NCBI RefSeq assembly: GCF_030457605.1
Contig: NZ_JAKDUR010000002.1
Span: 1 to 64,000, forward strand
Reading direction: 5' to 3'
Origin: Halomonas sp.
Lineage (GTDB): Bacteria; Pseudomonadota; Gammaproteobacteria; Pseudomonadales; Halomonadaceae
DNA: 64,000 nt
Made by a program: the position numbers and the translations under genes. This document shows positions 26,076-35,393 of this stretch, in pieces. Each line of letters opens with the position of its first letter. The stretch's first letter is position 1. A model generated the notes under the pieces. It did not search any database. It was not told the origin of the DNA and saw nothing but the letters and a program-made list of their open reading frames with translations.

Positions 26076-27596
26076 TTAATCGTCCAGATCGTCATCGTGG
26101 TTATGCATGCCCACCAGCGCGTGATCGCCGGCGCTTTCGTCCCTGGCGGCGTCATTGCGGCTGGCTTCAAGCTCGGCCAGATACGCCGCGTCGATATCGC
26201 CGGTGACGTAGTTGCCGTCAAACACCGAGCAGTCGAAGCCCTCGAACGCAGGATTGACTTCGCAACAGGCGGCTTTCAGGTCGTCCAGATCCTGATAGAA
26301 GATCCGGTCAGCGCCGATCAGCTCGCCCACTTCGGCTTCGGTACGCCCGTGAGCAATAAGTTCGTCAGCGGCGGGCATGTCAATGCCATACACGTTGGGG
26401 TAGCGCACCGGCGGCGCGGCCGAGGCAAAATACACGTTACGCGCGCCGGCATCCCGGGCCATCTGGATGATCTGCTGGCAGGTGGTGCCGCGCACGATGG
26501 AGTCATCCACCAGCAGCACGTTTTTATCCTTGAACTCGATATCGATGGCGTTGAGCTTCTGGCGCACGGATTTCTTGCGCTGAGTCTGGCCCGGCATGAT
26601 GAAGGTGCGGCCGATATAGCGGTTTTTCATGAAGCCTTCGCGGTACGTCACGTTCAGGTGCTGGGCCATTTCCAGCGCTGACGTACGCGAGGTGTCGGGA
26701 ATCGGGATGACCACGTCGATGTCGTGATCGGGCCACTCATTGAGCACCCGGTCGCCGAGCTTGCGCCCCATGTGCATGCGCGTGCCGTAAACATAAGCGC
26801 CGTCCAGAATCGAATCCGGGCGTGCCAGGTACACATGCTCAAAAATGCACGAACGCAGCTGCGGGCGATCGGCGCATACCTGGGTATGCACGCGCCCCTG
26901 CATATCCACGAAAATTGCCTCGCCCGGCGACAGGTCGCGCTCCAGCTCGAAACCGCCGACGTCCAGCGCCACGGATTCCGAGGCCACCATGACTTCCTGC
27001 TGGCCGTCGACCGTGCGCGTACCGAAGACCACCGGACGAATGCCGTGGGGGTCACGAAACGCCACCATGCCCACGCCGTTGATCACCGACACCGCAGCGT
27101 AACCGCCCTTGCAGCGGCGATGCACGCGGCGCACGGCATCAAACACGTCTTCCGGCTCAAGGTGCAGCCCCTGCTTGCCCAGTTCATGGGCGAACACGTT
27201 GAGCAACACTTCCGAATCCGAGCTGGTGTTGATGTGACGCAGGTCGCTTGAGAACAGCTCCTGCTTGATCCGGTCCGAGTTGGTCAGGTTGCCGTTATGC
27301 GCCAGCGCAATGCCGTAGGGCGAGTTGACGTAGAACGGCTGGGATTCCGCCTCGCTTGACGACCCCGCCGTTGGATAACGCACGTGGCCGATGCCCAGAT
27401 TGCCCTTCAGTCGCGCCATATGGCGAGTGTGAAACACGTCGCGCACAAGGCCGTTGCTCTTGCGCAGAAAAAAGCGTCCTTCGCTCCAGGTCATCATCCC
27501 GGCCGCGTCCTGGCCCCGATGCTGAAGAACGGTCAAGGCGTCGTAAATGGCCTGATTAACCGCCTGCGTGGCCATAAGGCCGACGATACCGCACAT
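26076..27596 (-). CDS. purF: Amidophosphoribosyltransferase
   Basis: PurF makes phosphoribosylamine from PRPP and glutamine, the first committed step of purine synthesis. The 506-residue length matches E. coli PurF (505). It starts MCGIVG, so Cys2 becomes the N-terminal nucleophile of the glutaminase domain after Met removal. [18 protein letters not shown] and [11 protein letters not shown] continue that domain. The PRPP loop [16 protein letters not shown] lies near residue 360. GAGGTAAA precedes the ATG. It follows cvpA as in E. coli and pseudomonads. Confidence 0.97.
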   Translation of the reverse strand: MCGIVGLMATQAVNQAIYDALTVLQHRGQDAAGMMTWSEGRFFLRKSNGLVRDVFHTRHMARLKGNLGIGHVRYPTAGSSSEAESQPFYVNSPYGIALAHNGNLTNSDRIKQELFSSDLRHINTSSDSEVLLNVFAHELGKQGLHLEPEDVFDAVRRVHRRCKGGYAAVSVINGVGMVAFRDPHGIRPVVFGTRTVDGQQEVMVASESVALDVGGFELERDLSPGEAIFVDMQGRVHTQVCADRPQLRSCIFEHVYLARPDSILDGAYVYGTRMHMGRKLGDRVLNEWPDHDIDVVIPIPDTSRTSALEMAQHLNVTYREGFMKNRYIGRTFIMPGQTQRKKSVRQKLNAIDIEFKDKNVLLVDDSIVRGTTCQQIIQMARDAGARNVYFASAAPPVRYPNVYGIDMPAADELIAHGRTEAEVGELIGADRIFYQDLDDLKAACCEVNPAFEGFDCSVFDGNYVTGDIDAAYLAELEASRNDAARDESAGDHALVGMHNHDDDLDD

Positions 27597-27711
27597 GCTG
27601 TTTACCTCGCTTTTTCGCGACTTACCGGGGCGTAAGCCAATAATTCATGAACGCACCCTGACACGCGCGCAACTGCCCGGGCATCAGTCCGGGGTCGCGC
27701 CGCCGTACGGT

Positions 27712-28260
27712 TCAGGACGCGTCACGCAGGTTAAAGTCCGGCAACCGGATTTCTTTCAGCGATTCCGGCGCCGTCGGGAAATCGTGTTCCCATTGATCAA
27801 GCCGGTTAAGCGCCCAGCCGCGCAGCTGTTCAAAGGTCGGCCGCAACGACGCCTGCTGCCAGGCCTGGAGCTCTTCCAGCGGCGTCAGCGTCAGCAGCAC
27901 CGTGGCCACCAGCAGAATGGCGGTGCCACGCGCCAGTCCGAAGGCGGCGCCGGCCAGGCGGTTCAAAAACCCCATACCGACCCACACAACGGCGGCGTGC
28001 ACCGCGCGGATGATGATGCCGCAGAGCAGAATCACGGCAAAGATTACCAGCACAAACGCCAATACCAGCCGCGCATCAAAGCTTGAAATCCAGTTTTCCA
28101 GCAGTTCGGCCACGGGCTCGGCCAGTACCCGCGCCACCATCAGCGCCACAATCCAGGCCGCGAGGCCCAGCGCTTCACGCACCAGCCCGCGCATAAAACC
28201 CGCCAGCATGGACAGCGCCAACACCGCCAGAAACAGCGTATCAATCCAGGTCAGTGCCAT
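27712..28260 (-). CDS. cvpA: CvpA family membrane protein
   Basis: CvpA is a small inner-membrane protein required in E. coli for colicin V export and linked to envelope homeostasis; its molecular function is unclear. The 182-residue protein has four membrane segments (about residues 3-22, 27-47, 62-85, 100-125) and the family pattern WIDTLFLAVLALSMLAGFMRGLVREALGL at the N-terminus. It lies between dedD and purF, the conserved order. AAGGA precedes the ATG. Confidence 0.93.
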   Translation of the reverse strand: MALTWIDTLFLAVLALSMLAGFMRGLVREALGLAAWIVALMVARVLAEPVAELLENWISSFDARLVLAFVLVIFAVILLCGIIIRAVHAAVVWVGMGFLNRLAGAAFGLARGTAILLVATVLLTLTPLEELQAWQQASLRPTFEQLRGWALNRLDQWEHDFPTAPESLKEIRLPDFNLRDAS

Positions 28261-28287
28261 GATCTTGTCCTTGGCATGTCACACGCT

Positions 28288-28932
28288 TCAGTTCTTGACA
28301 CGAATCAGCAGCCCCTGCTGATTGGCACGCTCCTTGACCAGAGAACGCGCGCGCTCACCGTCTTCAGAGCTGGCGAAAGGCCCTACCAGCACGGTGGTCA
28401 GGTCATTATCCCGGGCGCGGGTATACACGCGAAAACCTTTGCTTTCGAGCTCTTTTTGCAGCCGTTTGGCGTTATCCGCCTGGCCGAAACTGCCGACCTG
28501 AACGGCCCACTCGCCATCGGGCGCTGCCTTGGGCGCACTGCCGCCCTGCTGCATCATCTCGGCAATCGGGTCACTTTTTTTCTCGGCCGCGTCGTCTTCT
28601 GACGGCTGGGCCGCTGATGATTCTGACGTTGATTCGGACGCCTGCATCTCGTCATCCGCCGCCTCCGGCGAATCCAGGGCTCTTTCCATAGGCGGCGTAT
28701 CAATCATGACCGCATCGTCATTATCCGGCGACGCACTCTGGCCGATCGTGTCCGGCTTTTCCGGTGCCGGCACCTCGTGACGCGGTACGTCAATGGGTTG
28801 CTCGATAGTAAACGAGGGCTGGGGCTCTTCTTCGCGCGGTGCCGGGTCGCTCATCAGCCACGGCACCAGAATGGCGGCCAGTGCCAGCAGAATGACAATG
28901 CCGCTGATGCGCTCTGTTTTGCCGTATTTCAT
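28288..28932 (-). CDS. dedD: SPOR-domain cell-division protein, DedD-like
   Basis: The 214-residue protein has a cytoplasmic start, one membrane segment (~residues 11-28: IVILLALAAILVPWLM), an acidic Pro/Ser/Glu-rich linker to ~130, and a C-terminal SPOR domain (~135-212: WAVQVGSFGQADNAKRLQKE, GFRVYTR, TVLVGPFASSEDGERA). SPOR domains bind denuded septal peptidoglycan, bringing such proteins to the division site. The linker is more acidic than in enteric DedD, as expected in a halophile. Its place between folC and cvpA is the conserved DedD position. AGAGGA precedes the ATG. Confidence 0.9.
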   Translation of the reverse strand: MKYGKTERISGIVILLALAAILVPWLMSDPAPREEEPQPSFTIEQPIDVPRHEVPAPEKPDTIGQSASPDNDDAVMIDTPPMERALDSPEAADDEMQASESTSESSAAQPSEDDAAEKKSDPIAEMMQQGGSAPKAAPDGEWAVQVGSFGQADNAKRLQKELESKGFRVYTRARDNDLTTVLVGPFASSEDGERARSLVKERANQQGLLIRVKN

Positions 28933-28976
28933 ATGTCTGTCCTCTACCCGGTCAGCCTCTTACCGGAGTCCGGTAT

Positions 28977-30284
28977 CTATGCACCGCTGGCGAAGCGGGG
29001 AGTCGCCAACAGCGCACCCACGGTGAAAAACGAGCCGGCCACCAATACGATATCGTCGTTGTTCAGCTGGCTACCCAGCCACTCGGCACCGGCCTCCGGT
29101 GAGGCCGCGCAGTGATGAACCCACCCGCCCTGCGCCACCACGTCTTGCGCCAGCGCGTCGGCGCAGCGCGCCCGCGGACCATCAAGGCTCACGCACACCC
29201 AGTCACTGATGACCGGCCTGAGCGCGGCAATCACGCCGGCGGCGTCTTTATCATCCAGCATGCCCAGCAAACACCAGCGCCGCCCACCTTCCGGCAGCCC
29301 CTTGAAGCGCTCGGCCACATACGCGGCCGCATGGGGATTATGCCCGACATCCAGGCACCACTGGCCGTGCCACTGCATGCGCCCGGGCAGGCTCACCTGT
29401 TCCAGTGCAGCCACAACGGCCTGAGGTTTTAGCTCAACACCGGCCAGCACCAATGCCTGGAGCGCGGTGGCGGCGTTATCCAGCGGCAAACCGGGGTCAG
29501 GTAGTGCGGTTAGCGCAGGCGCTGACTCACACTGAAACGCCCACTTGCCACGTTCAGCCGGCGTGCGGGAAAACGCCTCGTCCAATGCATACACCGGTGC
29601 CTGCACGGCCTTTGCGGTCTCGGCAACGCTTGACGGCAGCGCCTGGCTGCCCAGCACGGCCGGGCGCTCGGCACGGAAGATACCCGCTTTTTCACGCCCG
29701 ATTTGTGCAATATCGTTGCCCAGAAAACCGGCGTGATCCTGGGCGATGGTGGTCACGATCGCTACATCGGCGTCGATGATATTGACCGCATCCAGACGTC
29801 CGCCCAGCCCCACTTCCAGCACGACCACGTCAAGCGCAGACTGTGCCAGACACCACAGCGCACAAAGCGTGCCGGCTTCAAAGTAGGTCAGGCTGATGTC
29901 GGGCGCAGCACGGCGTGCCTTTTCCACCCGGGCGAAGCCGGCTACCAGAAGCGCGTCGCTTGCCGGCTCACCGTCAATGGTGACCCGCTCGTTATAGCGC
30001 ACCAGATGCGGCGAGGTATAACAGCCCACACGCTTGCCGTGGGCACGCGCCAGGCTTGCCAGCAGTGCCACGGTCGAGCCTTTGCCGTTGGTGCCCGCCA
30101 CGGTGATGACCTGCGGCGGTGAATGCGCTCCCTGTAGGCCACCTTCATGCACCAGCTCCATGCGCTCGGCCACCGCGCGAACGCGCTCAAGCCCCATATC
30201 AATGCCTACCGGATGCAGCCGCTCCCAGTAATCAAGCCAGGCGGACAGCGTATCCGGCAGATGATCGGCAGTCACTTCAGGCAT
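28977..30284 (-). CDS. folC: Bifunctional folylpolyglutamate/dihydrofolate synthase
   Basis: FolC adds glutamate to dihydropteroate and to tetrahydrofolates. I start at ATG 30284, giving 435 residues beginning [20 protein letters not shown]; the frame is open further upstream but that part is antisense-like Arg-rich shadow of accD. The ATP loop [14 protein letters not shown] is near residue 60, then [13 protein letters not shown] and [15 protein letters not shown], and the C-terminal domain has DVGHNPHAA. The start overlaps the accD stop by eight bases, so translation is likely coupled. Confidence 0.95.
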   Translation of the reverse strand: MPEVTADHLPDTLSAWLDYWERLHPVGIDMGLERVRAVAERMELVHEGGLQGAHSPPQVITVAGTNGKGSTVALLASLARAHGKRVGCYTSPHLVRYNERVTIDGEPASDALLVAGFARVEKARRAAPDISLTYFEAGTLCALWCLAQSALDVVVLEVGLGGRLDAVNIIDADVAIVTTIAQDHAGFLGNDIAQIGREKAGIFRAERPAVLGSQALPSSVAETAKAVQAPVYALDEAFSRTPAERGKWAFQCESAPALTALPDPGLPLDNAATALQALVLAGVELKPQAVVAALEQVSLPGRMQWHGQWCLDVGHNPHAAAYVAERFKGLPEGGRRWCLLGMLDDKDAAGVIAALRPVISDWVCVSLDGPRARCADALAQDVVAQGGWVHHCAASPEAGAEWLGSQLNNDDIVLVAGSFFTVGALLATPRFASGA

Positions 30285-31395
30285 CGCGGGGCTTTTCGTC
30301 ACGTTGCGTACGGTTCGACGCTTCCTCGTCAGTGGCCTGCTCATCCGGCAGTGCCTCATCGGCATCATGACGCGGTGCAGGCGCTTCCTCGTTGTGGCTG
30401 TCTGCCGTCTCGGCGTCCGGCGCGCTTTCAGAAGCAGCCGTATCGGTCGGCTGTTTCGAGGTGGCCTGACGCTCTTCGGCACCGTTTTCGGCCGGGAGAA
30501 CGGCGTCCGGTTCGACCTCTTCTGCGGCCTCTTCTACCGGCCGCTGATGGGTGAGCTTGCGCAGCACGCCGCCCAGACGCGCGCGCATGTCATGGCGGTG
30601 CACAATCATGTCGACTGCACCGTGTTCCAGTAGGAACTCGCTGCGCTGGAAGCCTTCAGGCAGGGTTTCACGCACGGTCTGCTCGATCACCCGCGGGCCG
30701 GCAAAGCCGATCAGCGCGTTGGGCTCAGCCACGTTCAGGTCGCCCAGCATGGCAAGAGAGGCCGACACACCGCCAAAGACCGGATCAGTCAGCACTGAAA
30801 CGTACGGCACGCCGGCTTCCTTCAGGCGTTCAAGGGCGGCCGAGGTCTTGGCCATTTGCATCAGTGAGAACAGCGCCTCCTGCATCCGCGCCCCGCCTGA
30901 GGCCGCAAAGCAGATCAGCGGCAGCCCCTCTTCCCGGGCAAGCGTGGCTGCACGCACAAACTTCTCGCCGACAACCGCCCCCATGGAGCCGCCCATGAAG
31001 GTGAACTCGAACGCCACTGTGACCACCGGCAGGCCGTCGAGCTGGCCGCGCATGGCAATCAGCGCGTCTTTTTCGCCGGTGCTTTTTTGTGCTGCCACCA
31101 GGCGATCCTTGTACTTTTTGGAGTCGCGGAACTTCAACCGGTCAACGGGCTCCACTTCGGCCGCGATTTCTTCGCGTCCGTCCTTGTCCAGAAACCATTC
31201 CAGCCGCTTGCGTGCGGCCAACCGCAGGTGATGGTCGCACTTGGGGCAGACGCTGTTCAGCTTTTCAAGCTCGGGCAGGTACAGCACGGCCTCGCATTTG
31301 GGACATTTGCGCCAAAGACCGTCGGGCACGCTGGCACGGCGGTCCTTACGCTGGATTCGCCCCATGGAGGGCACAATTTTATCTAGCCAGCTCAT
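30277..31395 (-). CDS. accD: Acetyl-CoA carboxylase carboxyltransferase beta subunit with acidic C-terminal extension
   Basis: AccD and AccA form the carboxyltransferase of acetyl-CoA carboxylase, which makes malonyl-CoA. A four-cysteine zinc ribbon is intact (Cys31, 34, 50, 53). The carboxyltransferase core follows with [39 protein letters not shown] and [20 protein letters not shown]. The conserved enzyme ends near residue 290 (E. coli has 304 in total). About 85 further residues form a low-complexity tail rich in Glu, Asp, Ala, Pro and Thr. The tail contains no domain I recognise and is probably disordered. The gene overlaps folC and follows trpA by 119 bases. Confidence 0.96.
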   Translation of the reverse strand: MSWLDKIVPSMGRIQRKDRRASVPDGLWRKCPKCEAVLYLPELEKLNSVCPKCDHHLRLAARKRLEWFLDKDGREEIAAEVEPVDRLKFRDSKKYKDRLVAAQKSTGEKDALIAMRGQLDGLPVVTVAFEFTFMGGSMGAVVGEKFVRAATLAREEGLPLICFAASGGARMQEALFSLMQMAKTSAALERLKEAGVPYVSVLTDPVFGGVSASLAMLGDLNVAEPNALIGFAGPRVIEQTVRETLPEGFQRSEFLLEHGAVDMIVHRHDMRARLGGVLRKLTHQRPVEEAAEEVEPDAVLPAENGAEERQATSKQPTDTAASESAPDAETADSHNEEAPAPRHDADEALPDEQATDEEASNRTQRDEKPRDA

Positions 31396-31514
31396 ATCAC
31401 AAAGCTTCCGTTATCAAAGACTTCCGTTATACATTAACGCCCGGCGGTACCGGGCCCGGATGAGTATGGGGCAGCGCGTCCACTCTGCCGTTTGTGGCGA
31501 CAAACCTGCGTCGC

Positions 31515-32330
31515 TCAGTTTCCGGCGTCGGCATCCATGGCGCGACGCATGTCGCCCAGCACCTGCTTGAGTTCACCAGGAATCGCATCGGGCGTTGCCG
31601 TGTTGTCGGCAATACGATTGACCAGCGCACTGCCCACAATCACGCCGTCCGCGACTTTGGCCACTTCTGCAGCGGTCGCGCCGTCGCGTATGCCGAAGCC
31701 GACGCACAGCGGCAGATCGGTCAACTCGCGTAGCGGGGCCAGATGCTCGGCCACGTCGTCGGCGTTAAGCGTGGCCGAGCCAGTCACGCCCTTGATGGAA
31801 ACGTAGTACAGGTAGCCTTCGCCGTGGGCACAAATCGTCGCGGCACGCTCTTTTGATGTCGTCGGCGCCACCAGAAAAATGGCCGCAATGCCGTGTGTCT
31901 TCAGCAGCGGCGCCAGCTCGTCGGCTTCTTCCGGCGGCATGTCCACCATCAGCACGCCGTCCACGCCGGCGCTGGCAGCCTGCTCGGCAAAAGCGGCATA
32001 GCCGATACGTTCCACCGGGTTGAGATAGCCCATCAACACCACCGGCGTCTGGCTATCGGTCTGGCGAAATTCGGCCACCATATCGAACAGGTCGATCAGC
32101 CGCGTGCCTTCTTTCAGCGCCCGCTCGCAGGCCTTCTGGATCACCGGGCCGTCGGCCATCGGGTCAGAGAACGGCACGCCCAGCTCGAGCACATCAGCGC
32201 CGGCTTGTACCAGCGCATGCATGAAGCCCACGGTGTAGCGCGGCGCCGGATCACCCGCGGTAATGAAAGGGATCAGCGCGCGGCGCCCCTGCTGCTTGAG
32301 TTCGCTAAATCGTTGGTCAATGCGGTTCAT
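31515..32330 (-). CDS. trpA: Tryptophan synthase alpha chain
   Basis: TrpA cleaves indole-3-glycerol phosphate to indole and glyceraldehyde-3-phosphate, passing indole to TrpB through a tunnel. The 271-residue TIM barrel has the catalytic acids at the canonical positions, Glu49 and Asp60, in [28 protein letters not shown] and the phosphate-binding GFGIRDG are also present. The gene is separated from trpB by 106 bases containing a tandem repeat. The usual arrangement is overlap or close spacing, which helps 1:1 expression. AAGAGAAC precedes the ATG. Confidence 0.97.
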   Translation of the reverse strand: MNRIDQRFSELKQQGRRALIPFITAGDPAPRYTVGFMHALVQAGADVLELGVPFSDPMADGPVIQKACERALKEGTRLIDLFDMVAEFRQTDSQTPVVLMGYLNPVERIGYAAFAEQAASAGVDGVLMVDMPPEEADELAPLLKTHGIAAIFLVAPTTSKERAATICAHGEGYLYYVSIKGVTGSATLNADDVAEHLAPLRELTDLPLCVGFGIRDGATAAEVAKVADGVIVGSALVNRIADNTATPDAIPGELKQVLGDMRRAMDADAGN

Positions 32331-32356
32331 GGTGTTCTCTTAAAAAACGGGCTCTT

Positions 32357-32426
32357 TAACTATCTCTAAATAACTGTCTCTGAATAACTATCTATAAATA
32401 ACTATCTCTGGATAACCATCTCTGAA
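32357..32426 (-). repeat. Five-copy 14-base tandem repeat between trpB and trpA
   Basis: Five units of 14 bases follow each other without spacers. In plus-strand reading they are TAACTATCTCTAAA, TAACTGTCTCTGAA, TAACTATCTATAAA, TAACTATCTCTGGA and TAACCATCTCTGAA; the transcribed-strand consensus is TTCAGAGATAGTTA. The units differ at one to three positions, so the array is not a very recent amplification. It is AT-rich in a GC-rich neighbourhood and lies wholly in the trpB-trpA leader, 26 bases before the trpA start. The unit length is not a multiple of three and the array is not within either coding frame. Confidence 0.9.
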
Positions 32427-32436
32427 AAACCGGCCG

Positions 32437-33708
32437 TTAAAATTCTATGCCGTCGAGTTTGGCCACCGTCATGATGTCTTTGTCGCCACGCCCGGAGAGG
32501 TTGACCACGATATGCTGATCGGGCCGCATGGTGGGTGCCAGCACCTTGGCATGGGCCAGAGCATGGGCAGATTCAAGCGCCGGCATGATGCCTTCCATGT
32601 GGGTCAGCTCGCGAAAGGCCTCAAGCACCGCATCATCGTTGGCAGCGACGTAGTTAACGCGCCCCACGTCTTTCCACAGCGCGTGCTCTGGCCCCACGCC
32701 CGGGTAGTCGAGCCCAGCGGAAATCGAGTGGGTATCGGCCACCTGACCGGCTTCGTCGGACATCAGATAAGTGCGGTTGCCGTGGAGTACGCCACGGGGT
32801 GCGCCAGACGACAGCGGTGCTGCGTGGCGGCCGGTTTCCACGCCGTCGCCGCCGGCTTCCACGCCGTACATGGCGACCTGTTCATCTTCCACAAACGGAT
32901 AAAACAGGCCCAGCGCGTTGGAGCCGCCGCCCACGCAGGCAATCAGCGCATCCGGCAGCCGCCCGATCTGTTCAAGCGATTGCACCCGTGCTTCGCGTCC
33001 AACAACCGAGTTGAAGTCGCGCACCAGCAGCGGATACGGATGCGGGCCAGCTACGGTGCCGATAATGTAGAAGGTGTTATCAACGTTGGTCACCCAGTCG
33101 CGCAGCGCCTCGTTCATGGCGTCTTTCAGCGTTTTGGTGCCGGACTCTACCGGAATCACCCGCGCGCCCAGCAAACGCATACGATAGACGTTGAGTTTCT
33201 GGCGCTCGACGTCGGTCGCCCCCATGTATACGTCGCATTCAAGCCCCAGACGCGCAGCAACCGTGGCGGTAGCAACGCCGTGCTGGCCGGCACCGGTTTC
33301 AGCAATGACCCGGGGCTTGCCGGTCTTTTTCGCCAGCAGCGCCTGGCCGATGGTGTTATTCACCTTGTGCGCGCCGGTGTGATTGAGGTCTTCGCGCTTG
33401 AGCCAGATCTGGGCGCCGCCCAGCGCCTCGGACCAGCGTTCGGCATGATAAAGCGGCGACGGGCGACCGACGTAATGTGCGAGGTCGCGATCAAACTCCG
33501 CCTGGAAGGCCGGGTCGTTACGCAGGCTGGCGTAGGTCTTTTCCAGGTCTTCCAGGGCAAAGCTCAAGGTTTCCGAGACAAAGCGGCCACCGTAAGGGCC
33601 GAAATGGCCGCGGGCATCCGGCATTCGGGTCAGCTCGCTGTACCGGGCCGTGCCGGGCTGAGTGGTGCTGGGTTGGGTCATACTGGACTCGGTATCAGAG
33701 ACGGTCAC
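32437..33708 (-). CDS. trpB: Tryptophan synthase beta chain
   Basis: TrpB condenses indole with serine using PLP. The 423-residue form starts at GTG 33708, behind GAGGT; a shorter start at ATG 33681 is possible, and the family core begins at [18 protein letters not shown] lysine 115 lies in [10 protein letters not shown], with [13 protein letters not shown] and the glycine-rich phosphate cup [10 protein letters not shown] following. [15 protein letters not shown] is the COMM-domain region contacting TrpA. It follows trpF by 116 bases. The trp genes here are F, B and A only; trpE, G, D and C are not in the window. Confidence 0.96.
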   Translation of the reverse strand: MTVSDTESSMTQPSTTQPGTARYSELTRMPDARGHFGPYGGRFVSETLSFALEDLEKTYASLRNDPAFQAEFDRDLAHYVGRPSPLYHAERWSEALGGAQIWLKREDLNHTGAHKVNNTIGQALLAKKTGKPRVIAETGAGQHGVATATVAARLGLECDVYMGATDVERQKLNVYRMRLLGARVIPVESGTKTLKDAMNEALRDWVTNVDNTFYIIGTVAGPHPYPLLVRDFNSVVGREARVQSLEQIGRLPDALIACVGGGSNALGLFYPFVEDEQVAMYGVEAGGDGVETGRHAAPLSSGAPRGVLHGNRTYLMSDEAGQVADTHSISAGLDYPGVGPEHALWKDVGRVNYVAANDDAVLEAFRELTHMEGIMPALESAHALAHAKVLAPTMRPDQHIVVNLSGRGDKDIMTVAKLDGIEF

Positions 33709-33824
33709 GGGAATACCTCACAAAAACGCCGGGAATTAAGCAGCAAACAAGCAGTATGGGGCTACCCCACCAGCGTTTACGGCGATGCCATACCGCGCGG
33801 GCGCTTTATATGGGGCAGTTTTTC

Positions 33825-34460
33825 TCATGATCGGTTCGCCGCGGCGACCTGTTGCACAAACGCCGCCATTTTTGCGACGTCCTTGCCGCCGGGAAATGCC
33901 TCTACGCCGCCGGAAACATCCACGGCATGAGGCGCCACCTGATTGACCGCATGGCCAACATTATCAGGCGTCAAGCCACCGGCGAGGATAACAGGTTTTG
34001 TAAGCGAAGCGGGAATTCTTGACCAGTCAAAGGTTTCGCCTGTCCCTCCCGGCACGCCAGGGCGATAGGCATCCAGCAGCAGTGCCGAAGCACCCCGGTA
34101 GCGCTCGGCTTCGTGGTGCAGATCAACGCCGTCACGCATGCGCAGCGCCTTGATCCAGGCCGTGCCATGGCGTGCGCAGTCCGCCGGCGCTTCATTGCCG
34201 TGAAACTGCAGCAGGTCCAGATACGGAGCACACTGTTCGATCAACGCCGGATCGGCGTCAACAAAAAGCCCCACCCGGGTAACAAACGCCGGCACCTCGG
34301 CGGCAAGTGTCGCCAGCGCCTCCACGCTGATCGCGCGCTTGCTTGACGGCCACATGACAAAACCCAGCGCATCAACACCCAGCGCTACGGCGTGGGCTAT
34401 ATCGGCTCGGCGGGTCAGGCCACAAAACTTGATCCGTGTACGGTGAGGCCAGGAAGTCAT
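33825..34460 (-). CDS. trpF: Phosphoribosylanthranilate isomerase
   Basis: TrpF isomerises N-(5-phosphoribosyl)anthranilate in tryptophan synthesis. I start at ATG 34460, giving 211 residues and the family start RIKFCGLTRRADI, whose cysteine is the catalytic base. ALGFVMWPSSKRAIS, VGLFVDADP, LLQFHGNE and the phosphate-binding ILAGGLTPDNV and VDVSGGVE follow. The start overlaps the truA stop in ATGA (34457-34460), so it is translationally coupled to truA. Stand-alone TrpF next to truA is the pseudomonad arrangement, unlike the TrpCF fusion of enterics. Confidence 0.95.
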   Translation of the reverse strand: MTSWPHRTRIKFCGLTRRADIAHAVALGVDALGFVMWPSSKRAISVEALATLAAEVPAFVTRVGLFVDADPALIEQCAPYLDLLQFHGNEAPADCARHGTAWIKALRMRDGVDLHHEAERYRGASALLLDAYRPGVPGGTGETFDWSRIPASLTKPVILAGGLTPDNVGHAVNQVAPHAVDVSGGVEAFPGGKDVAKMAAFVQQVAAANRS

Positions 34461-35380
34461 GAAACATCCTCCTGCGCCGCCCGACGCGGGCGGCCCCGGC
34501 GCAGGCGTACCATGCGCGAGTCGGGGATGGATCGCTCGCCGGTCCACTCGCCGGTGGACAACAAAAGCCCCGGGCCCAGCGGTTCTTCGGGCAGCGCAAA
34601 CGCTTCATCGTAGCGCGAATCCACAAAATGCAGACCACAGGCGGGTGCAGTGACATCGCCCTGCTTGCGATCCTGCAGCGCCAGCAGCCGCTCGACCCAG
34701 GCTTCATCTCGCGTGCCACGGCCTACGCTGACCAGTGCCCCGACAATATTGCGAATCATGTGATGCAAAAATGCGTTGCCCTGAATATCCACCACCACCA
34801 GCGACCCGTGGCGCTTCACTTCGAGAAAGTGCATATGGCGAAACGGCGATTTCGAGCGGCAGCCAGCGGCACGGAAGCTGGAAAAGTCGTGCTCGCCCAC
34901 CAGCGCCTGAGCTGCCCGGTGCATGGCATCGGCATCCAGCGGATCGCGACACCAGGTGACGTTGGCACGCTCAAGCACCGGGCGGTTGAGCTGGTTGATC
35001 AACAGGTAACGGTAGCGCCGCGCCAGCGCGCTCAGGCGCGAATGGAAATCGTCGGGCACCGGCTTGACCCAGCGCACCGCGATATCCCTGGGCAAATGCG
35101 TATTAGCACCAAAAATCCAGCTTTTCTCGCTGCGCGGGACGGGGGCGTCAAAGTGGATGACCTGGCGGGTGGCGTGAACACCGGAGTCGGTGCGGCCGCT
35201 GGCGTGAATACGCACTGGCGTGTTGGCCACCCGCGCCAGGGCTTTTTCCAGCGCGCCCTGCACCGAAGCGGCGTGGCTCAGGCGTTGAAATCCGCAGTAG
35301 TGGGTACCGTCGTATTCGATACCCATGGCCAGCCGGCCGGTCAGCGGCGTTTTCTCATCAAAGCGGTCGAACAGCGTCAT
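34457..35380 (-). CDS. truA: tRNA pseudouridine(38-40) synthase
   Basis: TruA makes pseudouridine at positions 38-40 of the anticodon arm of many tRNAs. From ATG 35380 it has 307 residues; a TTG one codon earlier is possible but less likely. The start of the fold is GIEYDGTHYCGFQRL, and the catalytic aspartate is in HASGRTDSGVHATRQV. DFSSFRAAGCRSKSP and IQGNAFLHHMIRNIVGALV are further family motifs. It begins 13 bases after the fimV stop and overlaps trpF by four bases. Confidence 0.95.
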   Translation of the reverse strand: MTLFDRFDEKTPLTGRLAMGIEYDGTHYCGFQRLSHAASVQGALEKALARVANTPVRIHASGRTDSGVHATRQVIHFDAPVPRSEKSWIFGANTHLPRDIAVRWVKPVPDDFHSRLSALARRYRYLLINQLNRPVLERANVTWCRDPLDADAMHRAAQALVGEHDFSSFRAAGCRSKSPFRHMHFLEVKRHGSLVVVDIQGNAFLHHMIRNIVGALVSVGRGTRDEAWVERLLALQDRKQGDVTAPACGLHFVDSRYDEAFALPEEPLGPGLLLSTGEWTGERSIPDSRMVRLRRGRPRRAAQEDVS

Positions 35381-35393
35381 CAACTTACGTCAA

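Noticed and set aside
28977-30482. Longer FolC start with an Arg-rich N-terminal domain
   Set aside because: The extra 66 residues lie inside accD in another frame and look like shadow sequence; the internal ATG matches the family start.
32357-32426. CRISPR-like array
   Set aside because: Units are 14 bases and directly adjacent, with no spacers and no cas genes; it is a simple tandem repeat.
32437-34460. trp leader peptide or attenuator
   Set aside because: No short Trp-rich frame with alternative hairpins is visible before trpF or trpB; trpF is coupled to truA.
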